DNA of 64,000 nucleotides from NCBI RefSeq assembly GCF_006716745.1, contig NZ_VFPP01000001.1, positions 8,319,386 through 8,383,385 of the forward strand, read 5' to 3'. A program made the translations under genes and the position numbers. A model generated the notes under the pieces. That model was given only the letters and a program-made list of their open reading frames with translations, was not told where the DNA came from and searched no databases. Numbering within the stretch: position 1 is the first letter of the stretch; every line of letters starts with the position of its first letter. Positions 49,757 to 57,168 of this stretch are shown here, one piece after another. This DNA comes from Saccharothrix saharensis (GTDB lineage: Bacteria > Actinomycetota > Actinomycetes > Mycobacteriales > Pseudonocardiaceae).

Positions 49757-50512
49757 TCAGTCGAGCAGTGCGGCCCGCAGGCGGTCGAGGGTGGTGGGAC
49801 GGAGGCCCAGGGCGGTCGCGAAGCCCGCGGGTGAGCCGTGTTCGTCCTCGATCGCCCGCAGGAAGCCCAGCATGGTCTCCCGGTTCGCGGTCAGCATCGA
49901 CGGCGGGACGTGCGACCAGTGGGTCCGGGTGTCGTCCTCACCGCCCGCCGTCACCGACGCCTGCCAGCGGGCGGTGGCGGTCTCGCTCAGGGCGTAGTCG
50001 TCGGCGACGTCCTCGGCCGGGACGCCGAGCAGGCGCAGCACGAACGCGGCCAGCACGCCGGTCCGGTCCTTGCCCGCCGCGCAGTGGAACACCGCGGGCA
50101 GCGCGTCCGGCGCGGCCAGCGCCTCGACCGCCGCCCTCAACCCGGAGGCACCCTCGACCGCGATCTCCCGGTAGTGGTCCACCGCGAAGTCCGGGCGCGC
50201 CGACTCCTCCGACGGCAACGCCGACCAGTCGGGCACCCGACGCAGCAGCGGCACGTGCAGCAGACGCCCAGGCCAGTCCGGCGGCGGCTCCCACGTCCGC
50301 TCGCTCAGCTCCGCGGCCGTGCGCAGGTCCAGCACGGTGGCCGCGCCCAGCGCCAGGAACGCCGCCGCACCCCGCCCGGTGAGCCGGTGCAGGCCGTCGG
50401 AGCGGTACAGCCGCCCCCACGCCACCGAGCGCCCGTCCTCCGTGCGGTAGCCGCCGAGGTCGCGGAAGTTGAACAGGCCGTCGATGTCGAGGAACCTCGA
50501 CGCCACGTCCAT
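49757..50512 (-). CDS. Tyrosine-protein phosphatase (IphP/DUF-type dual-specificity)
   Basis: A 251-residue phosphatase with the P-loop HCAAGKDRTGVLAAF (HCxxGxxRTG) and the N-terminal FNFRDLGGYRTEDGR that marks the IphP/PtpB-like bacterial group. It acts on phosphotyrosine, phosphoserine or phosphoinositides. Its ATG shares one base with the stop of thiG, so it is translated together with thiG, an unexpected partnership. Confidence 0.85.
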   Translation of the reverse strand: MDVASRFLDIDGLFNFRDLGGYRTEDGRSVAWGRLYRSDGLHRLTGRGAAAFLALGAATVLDLRTAAELSERTWEPPPDWPGRLLHVPLLRRVPDWSALPSEESARPDFAVDHYREIAVEGASGLRAAVEALAAPDALPAVFHCAAGKDRTGVLAAFVLRLLGVPAEDVADDYALSETATARWQASVTAGGEDDTRTHWSHVPPSMLTANRETMLGFLRAIEDEHGSPAGFATALGLRPTTLDRLRAALLD

Positions 50513-51267
50513 CAGTCCACCGCCGGCGACGACGCCTGCGCCCAGTACCGCTTGGGGATGCGGCCCGCCAACCGTGCGTTGAACCCGGCCGCCACCCCGT
50601 CGGCCATCGCCCGCGCCATCCGCTCGGGCTCGGTGGCCCGGGTGACCGCCGTGGCCAGCAGCACGGCCGCACACCCCAGCTCCATGGCCAGCGCGGCGTC
50701 GCTGGCGGTGCCGATGCCCGCGTCCAGGATCACCGGCACGCCCGCCTGGTCCGCGATCATCTCGATGTTGTGCGGGTTGGCGATGCCCCGACCGGTGCCG
50801 ATCGGGGAACCCAGCGGCATCACGGCCGCGCAGCCCACGTCCTCCAACCGCCGCGCCACGATCGGGTCGTCCGTGGTGTAGGGCAGCACGGTGAAGCCGT
50901 CGTCCACCAACTGCTCGGCCGCGAGCACGAGTTCGGTCACGTCGGGCAGCAGCGTCCGCTCGTCCGCGACGACCTCCAGCTTGACCCAGTCGGTCTCCAA
51001 CGCCTCGCGCGCCAGCCGCGCGGTGAGCACCGCCTCGGCCGCGCCGCGACAGCCCGCCGTGTTGGGCAGCACGGCGATCTTCAAGCGCTCCAACAGGTCC
51101 AGCACCCCACCGCCGGACGCGTTGACCCGGCGCAGCGCCACGGTGGTCAGCTCCGTGCCCGACGCCACCAGCGCGCGTTCCAGCACGGCGAGGTTCATGG
51201 CGCCGCCGGTACCCATGATCAGCCGGGAACCGAACTCCCGGTCGGCGATCCGCAGCGGCTCATCCAC
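50512..51267 (-). CDS. thiG: Thiazole synthase ThiG
   Basis: A 251-residue (beta/alpha)8 barrel. It has RLIMGTGGAMN at the N-terminus, the DXP-binding Lys96 in TDWVKLEVV and the phosphate loop region PLGSPIGTGRGI with DAGIGTASDAALAMELG. It forms thiazole phosphate from deoxyxylulose phosphate, ThiS-thiocarboxylate and dehydroglycine. It overlaps thiS by 8 bp upstream and the phosphatase gene downstream. Confidence 0.95.
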   Translation of the reverse strand: MDEPLRIADREFGSRLIMGTGGAMNLAVLERALVASGTELTTVALRRVNASGGGVLDLLERLKIAVLPNTAGCRGAAEAVLTARLAREALETDWVKLEVVADERTLLPDVTELVLAAEQLVDDGFTVLPYTTDDPIVARRLEDVGCAAVMPLGSPIGTGRGIANPHNIEMIADQAGVPVILDAGIGTASDAALAMELGCAAVLLATAVTRATEPERMARAMADGVAAGFNARLAGRIPKRYWAQASSPAVD

Positions 51268-51487
51268 CCTGCACCGCCGTGAGCACCTCGACCGACGCGC
51301 CGTCGTGCAGCGCGGTGTCCCACGCGTGCCGGGGCAGGACCTCGCCGTCCACGGCGACCGCTATCCCGGTGCGCCGGGCGGACAGCCGCTCGACGAGCTC
51401 GGCCGCGGTGCACCCGTCCGCCACTTCGGTCGCCTGTCCGTTGACCACGAGGTTCACCAGCGCCTCCCCGAGCGTGGGCATCGACAT
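51260..51487 (-). CDS. thiS: Sulfur carrier protein ThiS
   Basis: A ubiquitin-like protein of up to 75 residues (core VVNGQATEVADGCTAAELVE, IAVAVDGEVLPR) ending in the essential Gly-Gly. The C-terminal glycine is adenylated and thiocarboxylated to give sulfur to ThiG. Start ATG 51487 or ATG 51481; a shorter start would give the usual 66 residues. The usual actinobacterial neighbour thiO (glycine oxidase) is not found here. Confidence 0.9.
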   Translation of the reverse strand: MSMPTLGEALVNLVVNGQATEVADGCTAAELVERLSARRTGIAVAVDGEVLPRHAWDTALHDGASVEVLTAVQGG

Positions 51488-51613
51488 GGTGTCGGTTCCG
51501 GTGCGCTCACCGGATCTTCGACCGTAGTGCCGATCTCCGGGCGCGCCATACCGCCACTCGTGCGGGGCTGCCCTCCCCGAACCGGAGGAGTGCCGCCCGG
51601 CACGGGATGTCGC

Positions 51614-51619
51614 TAGCGT
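51614..51619 (+). promoter_or_regulatory. -10 box for a leaderless thiE transcript
   Basis: TAGCGT lies seven bases before the thiE ATG, the same sequence and distance as before the glycosyltransferase gene at 27267. Transcription would then start at or next to the ATG. Confidence 0.45.
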
Positions 51620-51626
51620 CGCGGGC

Positions 51627-52292
51627 ATGCGACAGCGCGATCGCCTGATGGCCGCTCGGCTCTACCTGTGCACGGACGCCCGTCGTGACACCGACGACCT
51701 GGCGGAGTTCGCCGACGCCGCGCTGGCCGGCGGTGTCGACGTGATCCAGTTGCGGGACAAGGGATCGGTGGGCGAACGCCGGTTCGGGCCGCTGGAGGCG
51801 GGGGCGGCGCTGGCCGCGTTGGCGGTGCTGCGCGAGGCGTGCACGCGCCACGGTGCCCTGCTGGCGGTCAACGACCGCGTGGACCTCGCGTCGGCCGCCG
51901 GGGCGCACGTGGTGCACCTGGGGCAGGACGACCTGCCGGTGGCGCACGCCCGCGAGCTGATCGGACCGGACGTGCTGATCGGCCGTTCCACGCACACCCC
52001 GGAGCAGGTGGCCGAGGCGGCGCGCGACCCGGAGGTGGACTACTTCAGCGTGGGCCCCTGCTGGGCCACGCCGACCAAGCCGGGACGCGCGCCGGCCGGG
52101 CTGGACCTGGTGCGCCACGCCGCCGGGGTCGCCGGGGACAAGCCGTGGTTCCCCATCGGCGGCATCGACCCGGCGCGCCTCCCGGAAGTCCTGGCGGCGG
52201 GCGGGCGTCGCGTCGCGGTGGTGCGCGCCATCGGGGCCGCGGCCGATCCCCGCCGGGCGGCGGCCGAGCTGAAGGCGGCCGTCGCGGGGTGA
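51627..52292 (+). CDS. thiE: Thiamine-phosphate synthase ThiE
   Basis: A 221-residue TIM barrel joining HMP-pyrophosphate and thiazole phosphate. Diagnostic stretches are VIQLRDKG (pyrophosphate Lys), LLAVNDRVDLA, VVHLGQDDL, IGRSTHT, YFSVGPCWATPTKPGR and FPIGGID. It is divergent from thiS-thiG and stands 137 bp before the ThiD-like kinase. The inner ATG at 51648 is an alternative start. Confidence 0.95.
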   Translation: MRQRDRLMAARLYLCTDARRDTDDLAEFADAALAGGVDVIQLRDKGSVGERRFGPLEAGAALAALAVLREACTRHGALLAVNDRVDLASAAGAHVVHLGQDDLPVAHARELIGPDVLIGRSTHTPEQVAEAARDPEVDYFSVGPCWATPTKPGRAPAGLDLVRHAAGVAGDKPWFPIGGIDPARLPEVLAAGGRRVAVVRAIGAAADPRRAAAELKAAVAG

Positions 52293-52429
52293 CCCGTCGG
52301 CCTGTTGCCAGTGAGCGAGGGTGCGGCTACGGTCGGTGAGGAACTCGCATCCCGCCGTGGCGGGCGCCGGGTATCACCACCGGTGCGAAAGTGCTTCCGC
52401 GACAGCGGTGTCGACGGTGTGGAGGGCCG

Positions 52430-53287
52430 ATGGGGGAGCGGGCGGTCGGTGTTGCGCCACCCAGGGTGATGACCATGGCGGGCACCGATTCCGGCGGTGG
52501 CGCGGGCGCGGCCGCCGACCTTCGGGCGTTCGCCGCCTGCGGTGTGCACGGGTGCCTGGCGGTGTGCGCGGTCACCGCGCAGAACTCGCTGGGCGTGAGC
52601 GCGGTGCACGGCGTCCCGCCGGAGCTGGTGGCCGCCCAGATCACCGCGGTGGTCGAGGACATCGGCCTGGACGCGGCCAAGACCGGGATGCTCGGCACCG
52701 GCGAGGTCGTCGCCGAGGTCGTCCGGACCTGTGCCGCCGTGGGCATCGGCGGTGACGGGCCCGTGCCGCTCGTCGTCGACCCGGTGCTGGCCTCCATGCA
52801 CGGTCACGCGCTGGCCACCGCGTCCGCCGTGGAGTCCTACCGGACGATGTTGCTGCCGCTGGCCACGGTCACCACGCCCAACCTGGACGAGGTGCGCCTG
52901 CTCGTCGGCGTCGACGTCCGGGACCGCGCGGGCCAGCACGAGGCGGCGAAGGCGTTGCACGGCTTGGGCGCGCGGCACGTGCTGGTGAAGGGCGGGCACC
53001 TGGCCGGTGACACCGACGTGAGCGTGGACGTGCTCTACGACGGCCACACCTTCACCGAGTTCCCCGGCCCCCGGTTCGACACCGACAACACCCACGGCGG
53101 CGGCGACTCGTTCGCCGCGGCCATCACCGCGGGGCTCGCCCGCGGCCTGTCCGTGCCGGAGGCGGTGGGGTTCGGCAAGCGCTACGTCGTGGAGGCGGTG
53201 CGCCACTCGTTCGCCCTGGGCGCCGGGTACGGCCCCGTGTCCGCGCTGTGGGCGACCAGGCGCTGGTGGGAGGAACCCGCCGGGTAG
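52430..53287 (+). CDS. ThiD-like pyrimidine kinase with an Asp in place of the usual Cys (BcmE-like candidate)
   Basis: A 285-residue ribokinase-fold enzyme. The N-terminal MAGTDSGGGAGAAADLRAFA, AKTGMLGT, VVDPVLAS and TPNLDEVRLLVG are those of HMP(-phosphate) kinases. At the anion hole canonical ThiD has THGTGCTLSAA; here it reads THGGGDSFAAA, with Asp226 where Cys stands, as in ribokinases. This, and its place at the head of a hydroxymethyl-cytosine operon, suggest a kinase for a modified pyrimidine rather than, or besides, housekeeping ThiD. ATG 52430 follows GGAGGG. No other thiD is in the window. Confidence 0.8.
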   Translation: MGERAVGVAPPRVMTMAGTDSGGGAGAAADLRAFAACGVHGCLAVCAVTAQNSLGVSAVHGVPPELVAAQITAVVEDIGLDAAKTGMLGTGEVVAEVVRTCAAVGIGGDGPVPLVVDPVLASMHGHALATASAVESYRTMLLPLATVTTPNLDEVRLLVGVDVRDRAGQHEAAKALHGLGARHVLVKGGHLAGDTDVSVDVLYDGHTFTEFPGPRFDTDNTHGGGDSFAAAITAGLARGLSVPEAVGFGKRYVVEAVRHSFALGAGYGPVSALWATRRWWEEPAG

Positions 53288-53353
53288 CCGACGACACCGG
53301 CGGGTTGTGTTAGCGCCCGGGGAGCAGCCGACCGCTTCGGAGGAGACACCACC

Positions 53354-54379
53354 GTGGAGTTCGACGCCGTGCAGTTCGACGCCGTGGAGTTCGACACCTT
53401 CCACCACGCCTACACCGCGGTGTTGAGATCGCTGGTGGACGAGCCGTCCTACCGCAACGCGCCACGCGGTCAGCCCAGCAGCGAACGGCTCGGCGTGCAG
53501 TACCGGCTGCGCCGGCCGAGCCAGCGCGTGCCGCTGGTGCCCGCACGGCGGCTCAACATCGCGTTCAACCTGGCCGAGGCGCTGTGGTACCTGTCCGGTC
53601 GCGACGACCTGGACTTCATCGGCTACTACGCGCCCGGCATGCACAAGTACTCCGCCGACGGCGTGCGGCTGACGGGCACCGCCTACGGGCGCGCGATCTT
53701 CGGCGGCGACGGTCGGCCGGACCAGTGGCGCGCGGTCGTGGACCAGTTGCGCGACGACCCGGACAGCAAACGCGCGGTGGTGCAGATCTTCCGGGGCGAG
53801 GAGCTGGCCGTGCCCGGCAACCCGGACGTGTCGTGCACCTTGGGCGTGCAGTTCCTCGTCCGGGAGGGTGTGTTGCACGCCATGGCTTTCATGCGCGCCA
53901 ACGACGCCTACCGGGGCATGTCCAGCGACGTGTTCTCGTTCACGTTCCTCCAGGAGCTGATGGCCCGCGAACTCGGCCTGCGGCTCGGCGGGTACGTGCA
54001 CTCCGTGGGCTCGATGCACGTCTACGACAGCGACGCCCGGCGGGCGCGCGAGGTGCTGGCCGACCCGGCCGCGGCGGCGGACCCGGAGCTGCCGTTCCCG
54101 GAGATGCCCGAGGGCGACAACTGGCCGTTCGTGCGGCGCGTGCTCGACCTGGAAGAGCCGTTGCGCCTCGACCGGCACCGCCTGGATCCCGACGTCGACC
54201 TGAACGGGCTGCCCGACTACTGGGCGCAGGTGCTGCTGGTGCTGGAACTGCACCGCGCGGTCCGCCACGGGGGAGCACCCGACGCGGGCGCGGTCGCGAT
54301 GTTGTGGCCCTGCTACCGGTGGCTGGTGGGCCGGTGGCGGCCCGACCTGGTGGCCGACCCGGTCACGCTGCCCTGCTGA
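53354..54379 (+). CDS. Thymidylate-synthase-like CMP 5-hydroxymethylase (MilA/BcmA-like)
   Basis: A 341-residue thymidylate-synthase-fold protein. The nucleophile is Cys161 in PDVSCTLGVQF. The nucleotide site reads MRANDAYRGMSSDVFSFTF: aligned with thymidylate synthase (RSCDVFLGLPFNIASY) the base-reading Asn is Asp192. That Asn-to-Asp change is the mark of enzymes acting on cytosine (phage dCMP hydroxymethylase, MilA). So it should use methylene-tetrahydrofolate to make 5-hydroxymethyl-CMP. The start region is three 15-bp repeats (VEFDA-VQFDA-VEFDT), each with a possible GTG. GGAGGAG precedes GTG 53354. Confidence 0.85.
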   Translation: MEFDAVQFDAVEFDTFHHAYTAVLRSLVDEPSYRNAPRGQPSSERLGVQYRLRRPSQRVPLVPARRLNIAFNLAEALWYLSGRDDLDFIGYYAPGMHKYSADGVRLTGTAYGRAIFGGDGRPDQWRAVVDQLRDDPDSKRAVVQIFRGEELAVPGNPDVSCTLGVQFLVREGVLHAMAFMRANDAYRGMSSDVFSFTFLQELMARELGLRLGGYVHSVGSMHVYDSDARRAREVLADPAAAADPELPFPEMPEGDNWPFVRRVLDLEEPLRLDRHRLDPDVDLNGLPDYWAQVLLVLELHRAVRHGGAPDAGAVAMLWPCYRWLVGRWRPDLVADPVTLPC

Positions 54380-54414
54380 CCACCGGCACGAGGACCTACC
54401 GGAAGAGGAGTCGC

Positions 54415-55173
54415 ATGGGGACGGACTGGCGGGCCGGTGGCGCCGTCGCCACCGGGTTCGACGACTACGACGACCTGCCCGAGCGGGTGCTGGGCTACCC
54501 GACGGTGTTCTCCGCGCTGCGGCTGGGCGACCCGGACGTGCGCACCGTGCTGGACTACGGCTGCGGGCCGGGCAAGGTGTCGCTGCGGGTGGCGGAGGAC
54601 CACCCCGTGGCGGTCGAGGCCGTCGACATCTCGCCCGGCATGCTGGAGATCGCGCGCACCCGCCGTGCCCACCCCCGCATCCGCTACCACGAGCTCACCG
54701 GGCCGCGGCTGGACTTCCTGGCCGACGACGCGGTGGACGCGGCGATGTGCTGCTACGTCTTCATCAACATCGGCGACCTGGACCGGATCCGCGCCATCGC
54801 CGCCGAGGTGCACCGGGTGCTGCGGCCCGGTGGCCGCTTCGCGGTGCTGGACACGAACCCCGACACCACCGGCGTCCGGTTCTCCACGTTCGTCAGCGGC
54901 GAGCCCGGCGTCCGCTACGAGGCGGGCCAGCCGCGCCGGGTGTTGCTGCACCTGCCCGGCGGCGGGGTGCTCGAACTGCGCGACCACCACTGGCCGCGCG
55001 ACACTTACGTCGACGTGCTGACCGAAGCGGGTTTCCGCGACGTCACCACCACGGCGCCGCTGCTGGGCGACGTGGCCGACAGCGCGGGAGCCGTGCCGGG
55101 GTCGCCGCTGGACGTCGACCGGCCGGCCGAGGCCGACCACCCGCCGTTCCTCGTCACCACAGGGGTGAAGTGA
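54415..55173 (+). CDS. SAM-dependent methyltransferase (bacimethrin O-methylation candidate)
   Basis: A 252-residue class I methyltransferase with motif I VLDYGCGPGKVSLRV, acidic motif VEAVDISPGML, DAAMCCYVFINIGDL and HRVLRPGGRFAVLD. It lies between the hydroxymethylase and the MilB-like hydrolase. Turning hydroxymethylcytosine into bacimethrin needs one O-methylation at the ring 2-position, and this is the only methyltransferase of the operon. The order of methylation and base release is not known here. A strong GGAAGAGGAG site precedes ATG 54415. Confidence 0.8.
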   Translation: MGTDWRAGGAVATGFDDYDDLPERVLGYPTVFSALRLGDPDVRTVLDYGCGPGKVSLRVAEDHPVAVEAVDISPGMLEIARTRRAHPRIRYHELTGPRLDFLADDAVDAAMCCYVFINIGDLDRIRAIAAEVHRVLRPGGRFAVLDTNPDTTGVRFSTFVSGEPGVRYEAGQPRRVLLHLPGGGVLELRDHHWPRDTYVDVLTEAGFRDVTTTAPLLGDVADSAGAVPGSPLDVDRPAEADHPPFLVTTGVK

Positions 55174-55174
55174 A

Positions 55175-55651
55175 GTGAGCGCACGAAGCGTCTTCCTCGG
55201 CGGACCGTTCAAGGCGTCGATCGACCCGGCCACGGGCACGCTGCGCGCCGCCGAACGGGCCCGGCTGGAGTCCGTGATCGCCCGGCTCGAACGCGACGGT
55301 TACGAGGTGCACAACGCCCACCGCAGGGAGGGGTGGGGCGCGGCGTTCCTGACCCCCGAGGAGTGCACCCGGCTGGATTTCGAGGAGATCTCGGCCAGCG
55401 ACGTCTTCATCGCCTTCCCCGGCGCGCCCGCGTCACCGGGCACGCACGTGGAGATCGGCTGGGCGTCGGCCCTGGGCAAGCCGGTCGTGCTGCTGCTGGA
55501 GGACGGAGCCGAGTACGCGTTCCTGGTGCGCGGGCTGCACACCGTCGCCGACGTCGTGGTCGTGCCCGTCGGCCCGGACTCCGACGTGGCCGGGCTGGTG
55601 GCCGGTGCGTTGCGGGACATCGAGGCGCGGACGTCCGTGAGGGAGCGGTGA
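55175..55651 (+). CDS. Nucleoside 2-deoxyribosyltransferase-fold nucleotide hydrolase (MilB/BcmB-like)
   Basis: A 158-residue protein of the NDT/MilB/Rcl family. It begins VFLGGPFKASID, the ribose-phosphate-binding GGPF motif, and has the catalytic Glu in SPGTHVEIGWASALGKPVVL after SDVFIAFPGAP. MilB cleaves the N-glycosidic bond of hydroxymethyl-CMP to free hydroxymethylcytosine; the same role fits here. Its GTG begins one base after the preceding stop and its stop overlaps the next start. Confidence 0.85.
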   Translation: MSARSVFLGGPFKASIDPATGTLRAAERARLESVIARLERDGYEVHNAHRREGWGAAFLTPEECTRLDFEEISASDVFIAFPGAPASPGTHVEIGWASALGKPVVLLLEDGAEYAFLVRGLHTVADVVVVPVGPDSDVAGLVAGALRDIEARTSVRER

Positions 55652-56421
55652 CGGCCGTCCTGGCGGACCGGTTCGACGGGTTCATCGTGGACCTGGACGG
55701 CGTGGTGCACGTCGGCGGGCACCCGCTGCCCGGTGCGGTGGAGACGTTGTCCGCCTTGGCCCGGGACGGCAAGCGGATCGTCTACCTGACCAACGACCCG
55801 CGTCACGCCCGCGCCACCGTCGCGGCCCGCCTGACCGGGTGGGGACTGCCGACCCCGCCGGCGGCCGTGGTCACCTCGGGGTGGTTCGCCGCCGCCGAGG
55901 TCGCGGCCGGCGGCGCGCGGGTGTTCGTGATCGGCACGGACGAGCTGCGCGCCGAGACGGCCGAAGCGGGCGCGGTGGTGCTCACGGCCGACGAGGCCGG
56001 GGTGGCCGACCGCATCCTGGTCTCCGGCCACGACGGGTTCGACTACGCGGAACTGCGTGCCGCCTGCCGGGCCGGGGCGAACGGGGCGGAGCTGTTCGCC
56101 ACCAACCGGGACGCCACCTTCCCGATGCCGGACGGGCTGTGGCCGGGCACCGGCGCGGTGCTGGCCGCCGTGGAGACCGCGCTGGGCCGGCGGGCCACCG
56201 CGCTGGGCAAACCGGAACCGGCGATCTTCCGGGTCGCGCACGAACTGGTCGGCGGCGGCCGGGTGGCGGTGGTCGGCGACCGGGTCCAGACCGACGTGGA
56301 GGGCGGCCGGCGTGCCGGCCTGCCCACGGTGCTGGTGCGACCCGACCCGGTGCCGGAGGGCACCGGCCCGCGCCCGGACCACGTGGTGCCCGACCTGACC
56401 GGGCTGCTCGCCCCCGGCTGA
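55648..56421 (+). CDS. HAD-superfamily phosphatase, NagD-like (class IIA)
   Basis: A 257-residue HAD hydrolase with motif I VDLDGVVHVGG, motif II YLTNDPRHA, a C2-type cap, motif III ALGKPEPAIF (Lys) and motif IV VVGDRVQTDVEGG. NagD-type enzymes remove phosphate from nucleotides or sugars. Translation-coupled to the MilB-like gene, it may dephosphorylate a pyrimidine phosphate to the free, exportable antivitamin, or clear a toxic nucleotide. Specificity is inferred. Confidence 0.8.
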   Translation: MTAVLADRFDGFIVDLDGVVHVGGHPLPGAVETLSALARDGKRIVYLTNDPRHARATVAARLTGWGLPTPPAAVVTSGWFAAAEVAAGGARVFVIGTDELRAETAEAGAVVLTADEAGVADRILVSGHDGFDYAELRAACRAGANGAELFATNRDATFPMPDGLWPGTGAVLAAVETALGRRATALGKPEPAIFRVAHELVGGGRVAVVGDRVQTDVEGGRRAGLPTVLVRPDPVPEGTGPRPDHVVPDLTGLLAPG

Positions 56422-56424
56422 CCC

Positions 56425-57108
56425 TCAGACGGGCCAGGACTCGCGGCGGTACCCGGCGTCCCAGAACATCCACTCGTACCGGGCCGCGGTCCGCATCCGC
56501 GCGCCGACCAGCAGCCGGTCGTCGGGGGACAACCGCTCGCCGAGCCAGTCCGTCGCGGCCAGCACCTCGTCCACCAGCCCTTGGAACGCGGTGTCGCCGT
56601 AGGCGTTGATCCAGCGGTCGTACAGCGGGTCCGGCGAGCCCTGCACCCGCAGCACCGAGCCCACCCGCGCGTAGATCCAGTAGCAGGGCAGCACCGCGCC
56701 CACGGCCTCGGCGTAACCGCCGCGCGCGCTGGCGAACAGGAAGTCCAGGTACGCCCGCGTGGTCGGGGAGACCGGCTCGGCCGCGGCCTGCTCCGGGGTG
56801 GTGCCCAGCTCGGCCAGCAGCGACTCGTGCAGGCCGCGTTCGACGGCCACCGTGTTGGCCGCGTGCCGGGCGAACATGGCGGTGTCCTCGTCACGCGTCG
56901 CCGTGGCCGCGCACAGCGCGAGCACCTTGGCGTACCCGCTCAGGTAGTGGGCGTCCTGGACGATGTAGTGCCGGAACGACTCGCGCGGCAGCGTGCCGTC
57001 CAGCAGACCGGTGAGGAACGGGTGCGCGAGCACGTTCGCGTAGATGTCCTCGACGCCGGCCCACAGCGTGTCGGTGAAGGGCGCCGTGACGGCGTGCGGA
57101 GTGGCCAC
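56425..57108 (-). CDS. tenA: TenA-family aminopyrimidine aminohydrolase/thiaminase II
   Basis: A 227-residue all-helical TenA protein. It has QDAHYL near residue 52, the catalytic Cys142 in LPCYWIYARVG and a C-terminal region with Glu (YEWMFWD). TenA releases HMP from thiamin-breakdown products or hydrolyses thiamin. It lies 60 bp after the TRZ/ATZ hydrolase gene in the same direction and converges on the bacimethrin-like operon with a 3-bp gap. It could recycle pyrimidine or cleave methoxythiamin as self-protection. Confidence 0.9.
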   Translation of the reverse strand: MATPHAVTAPFTDTLWAGVEDIYANVLAHPFLTGLLDGTLPRESFRHYIVQDAHYLSGYAKVLALCAATATRDEDTAMFARHAANTVAVERGLHESLLAELGTTPEQAAAEPVSPTTRAYLDFLFASARGGYAEAVGAVLPCYWIYARVGSVLRVQGSPDPLYDRWINAYGDTAFQGLVDEVLAATDWLGERLSPDDRLLVGARMRTAARYEWMFWDAGYRRESWPV

Positions 57109-57168
57109 CCGAGCAGGCTAACCCGCACGCCGCCGTCGCGGACAGGGTCGCCCGACCTGCCGCTGCGG

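Noticed and set aside
51480..52430. Further TPP riboswitches before thiS, thiE or the ThiD-like gene
   Set aside because: I looked for the CTGAGA and GCGTAGGGA-type cores in these gaps and did not find them; only the one at 45.85 kb is present.
53354..54379. Housekeeping thymidylate synthase ThyA
   Set aside because: The base-reading Asn is Asp and the neighbours are a MilB-like hydrolase and a methyltransferase, so cytidylate hydroxymethylation fits better.
52430..56421. Mildiomycin-type nucleoside antibiotic cluster
   Set aside because: MilA- and MilB-like genes occur, but no cytosylglucuronic-acid synthase or arginine-derived genes; the kinase, methyltransferase and thi context point to bacimethrin.
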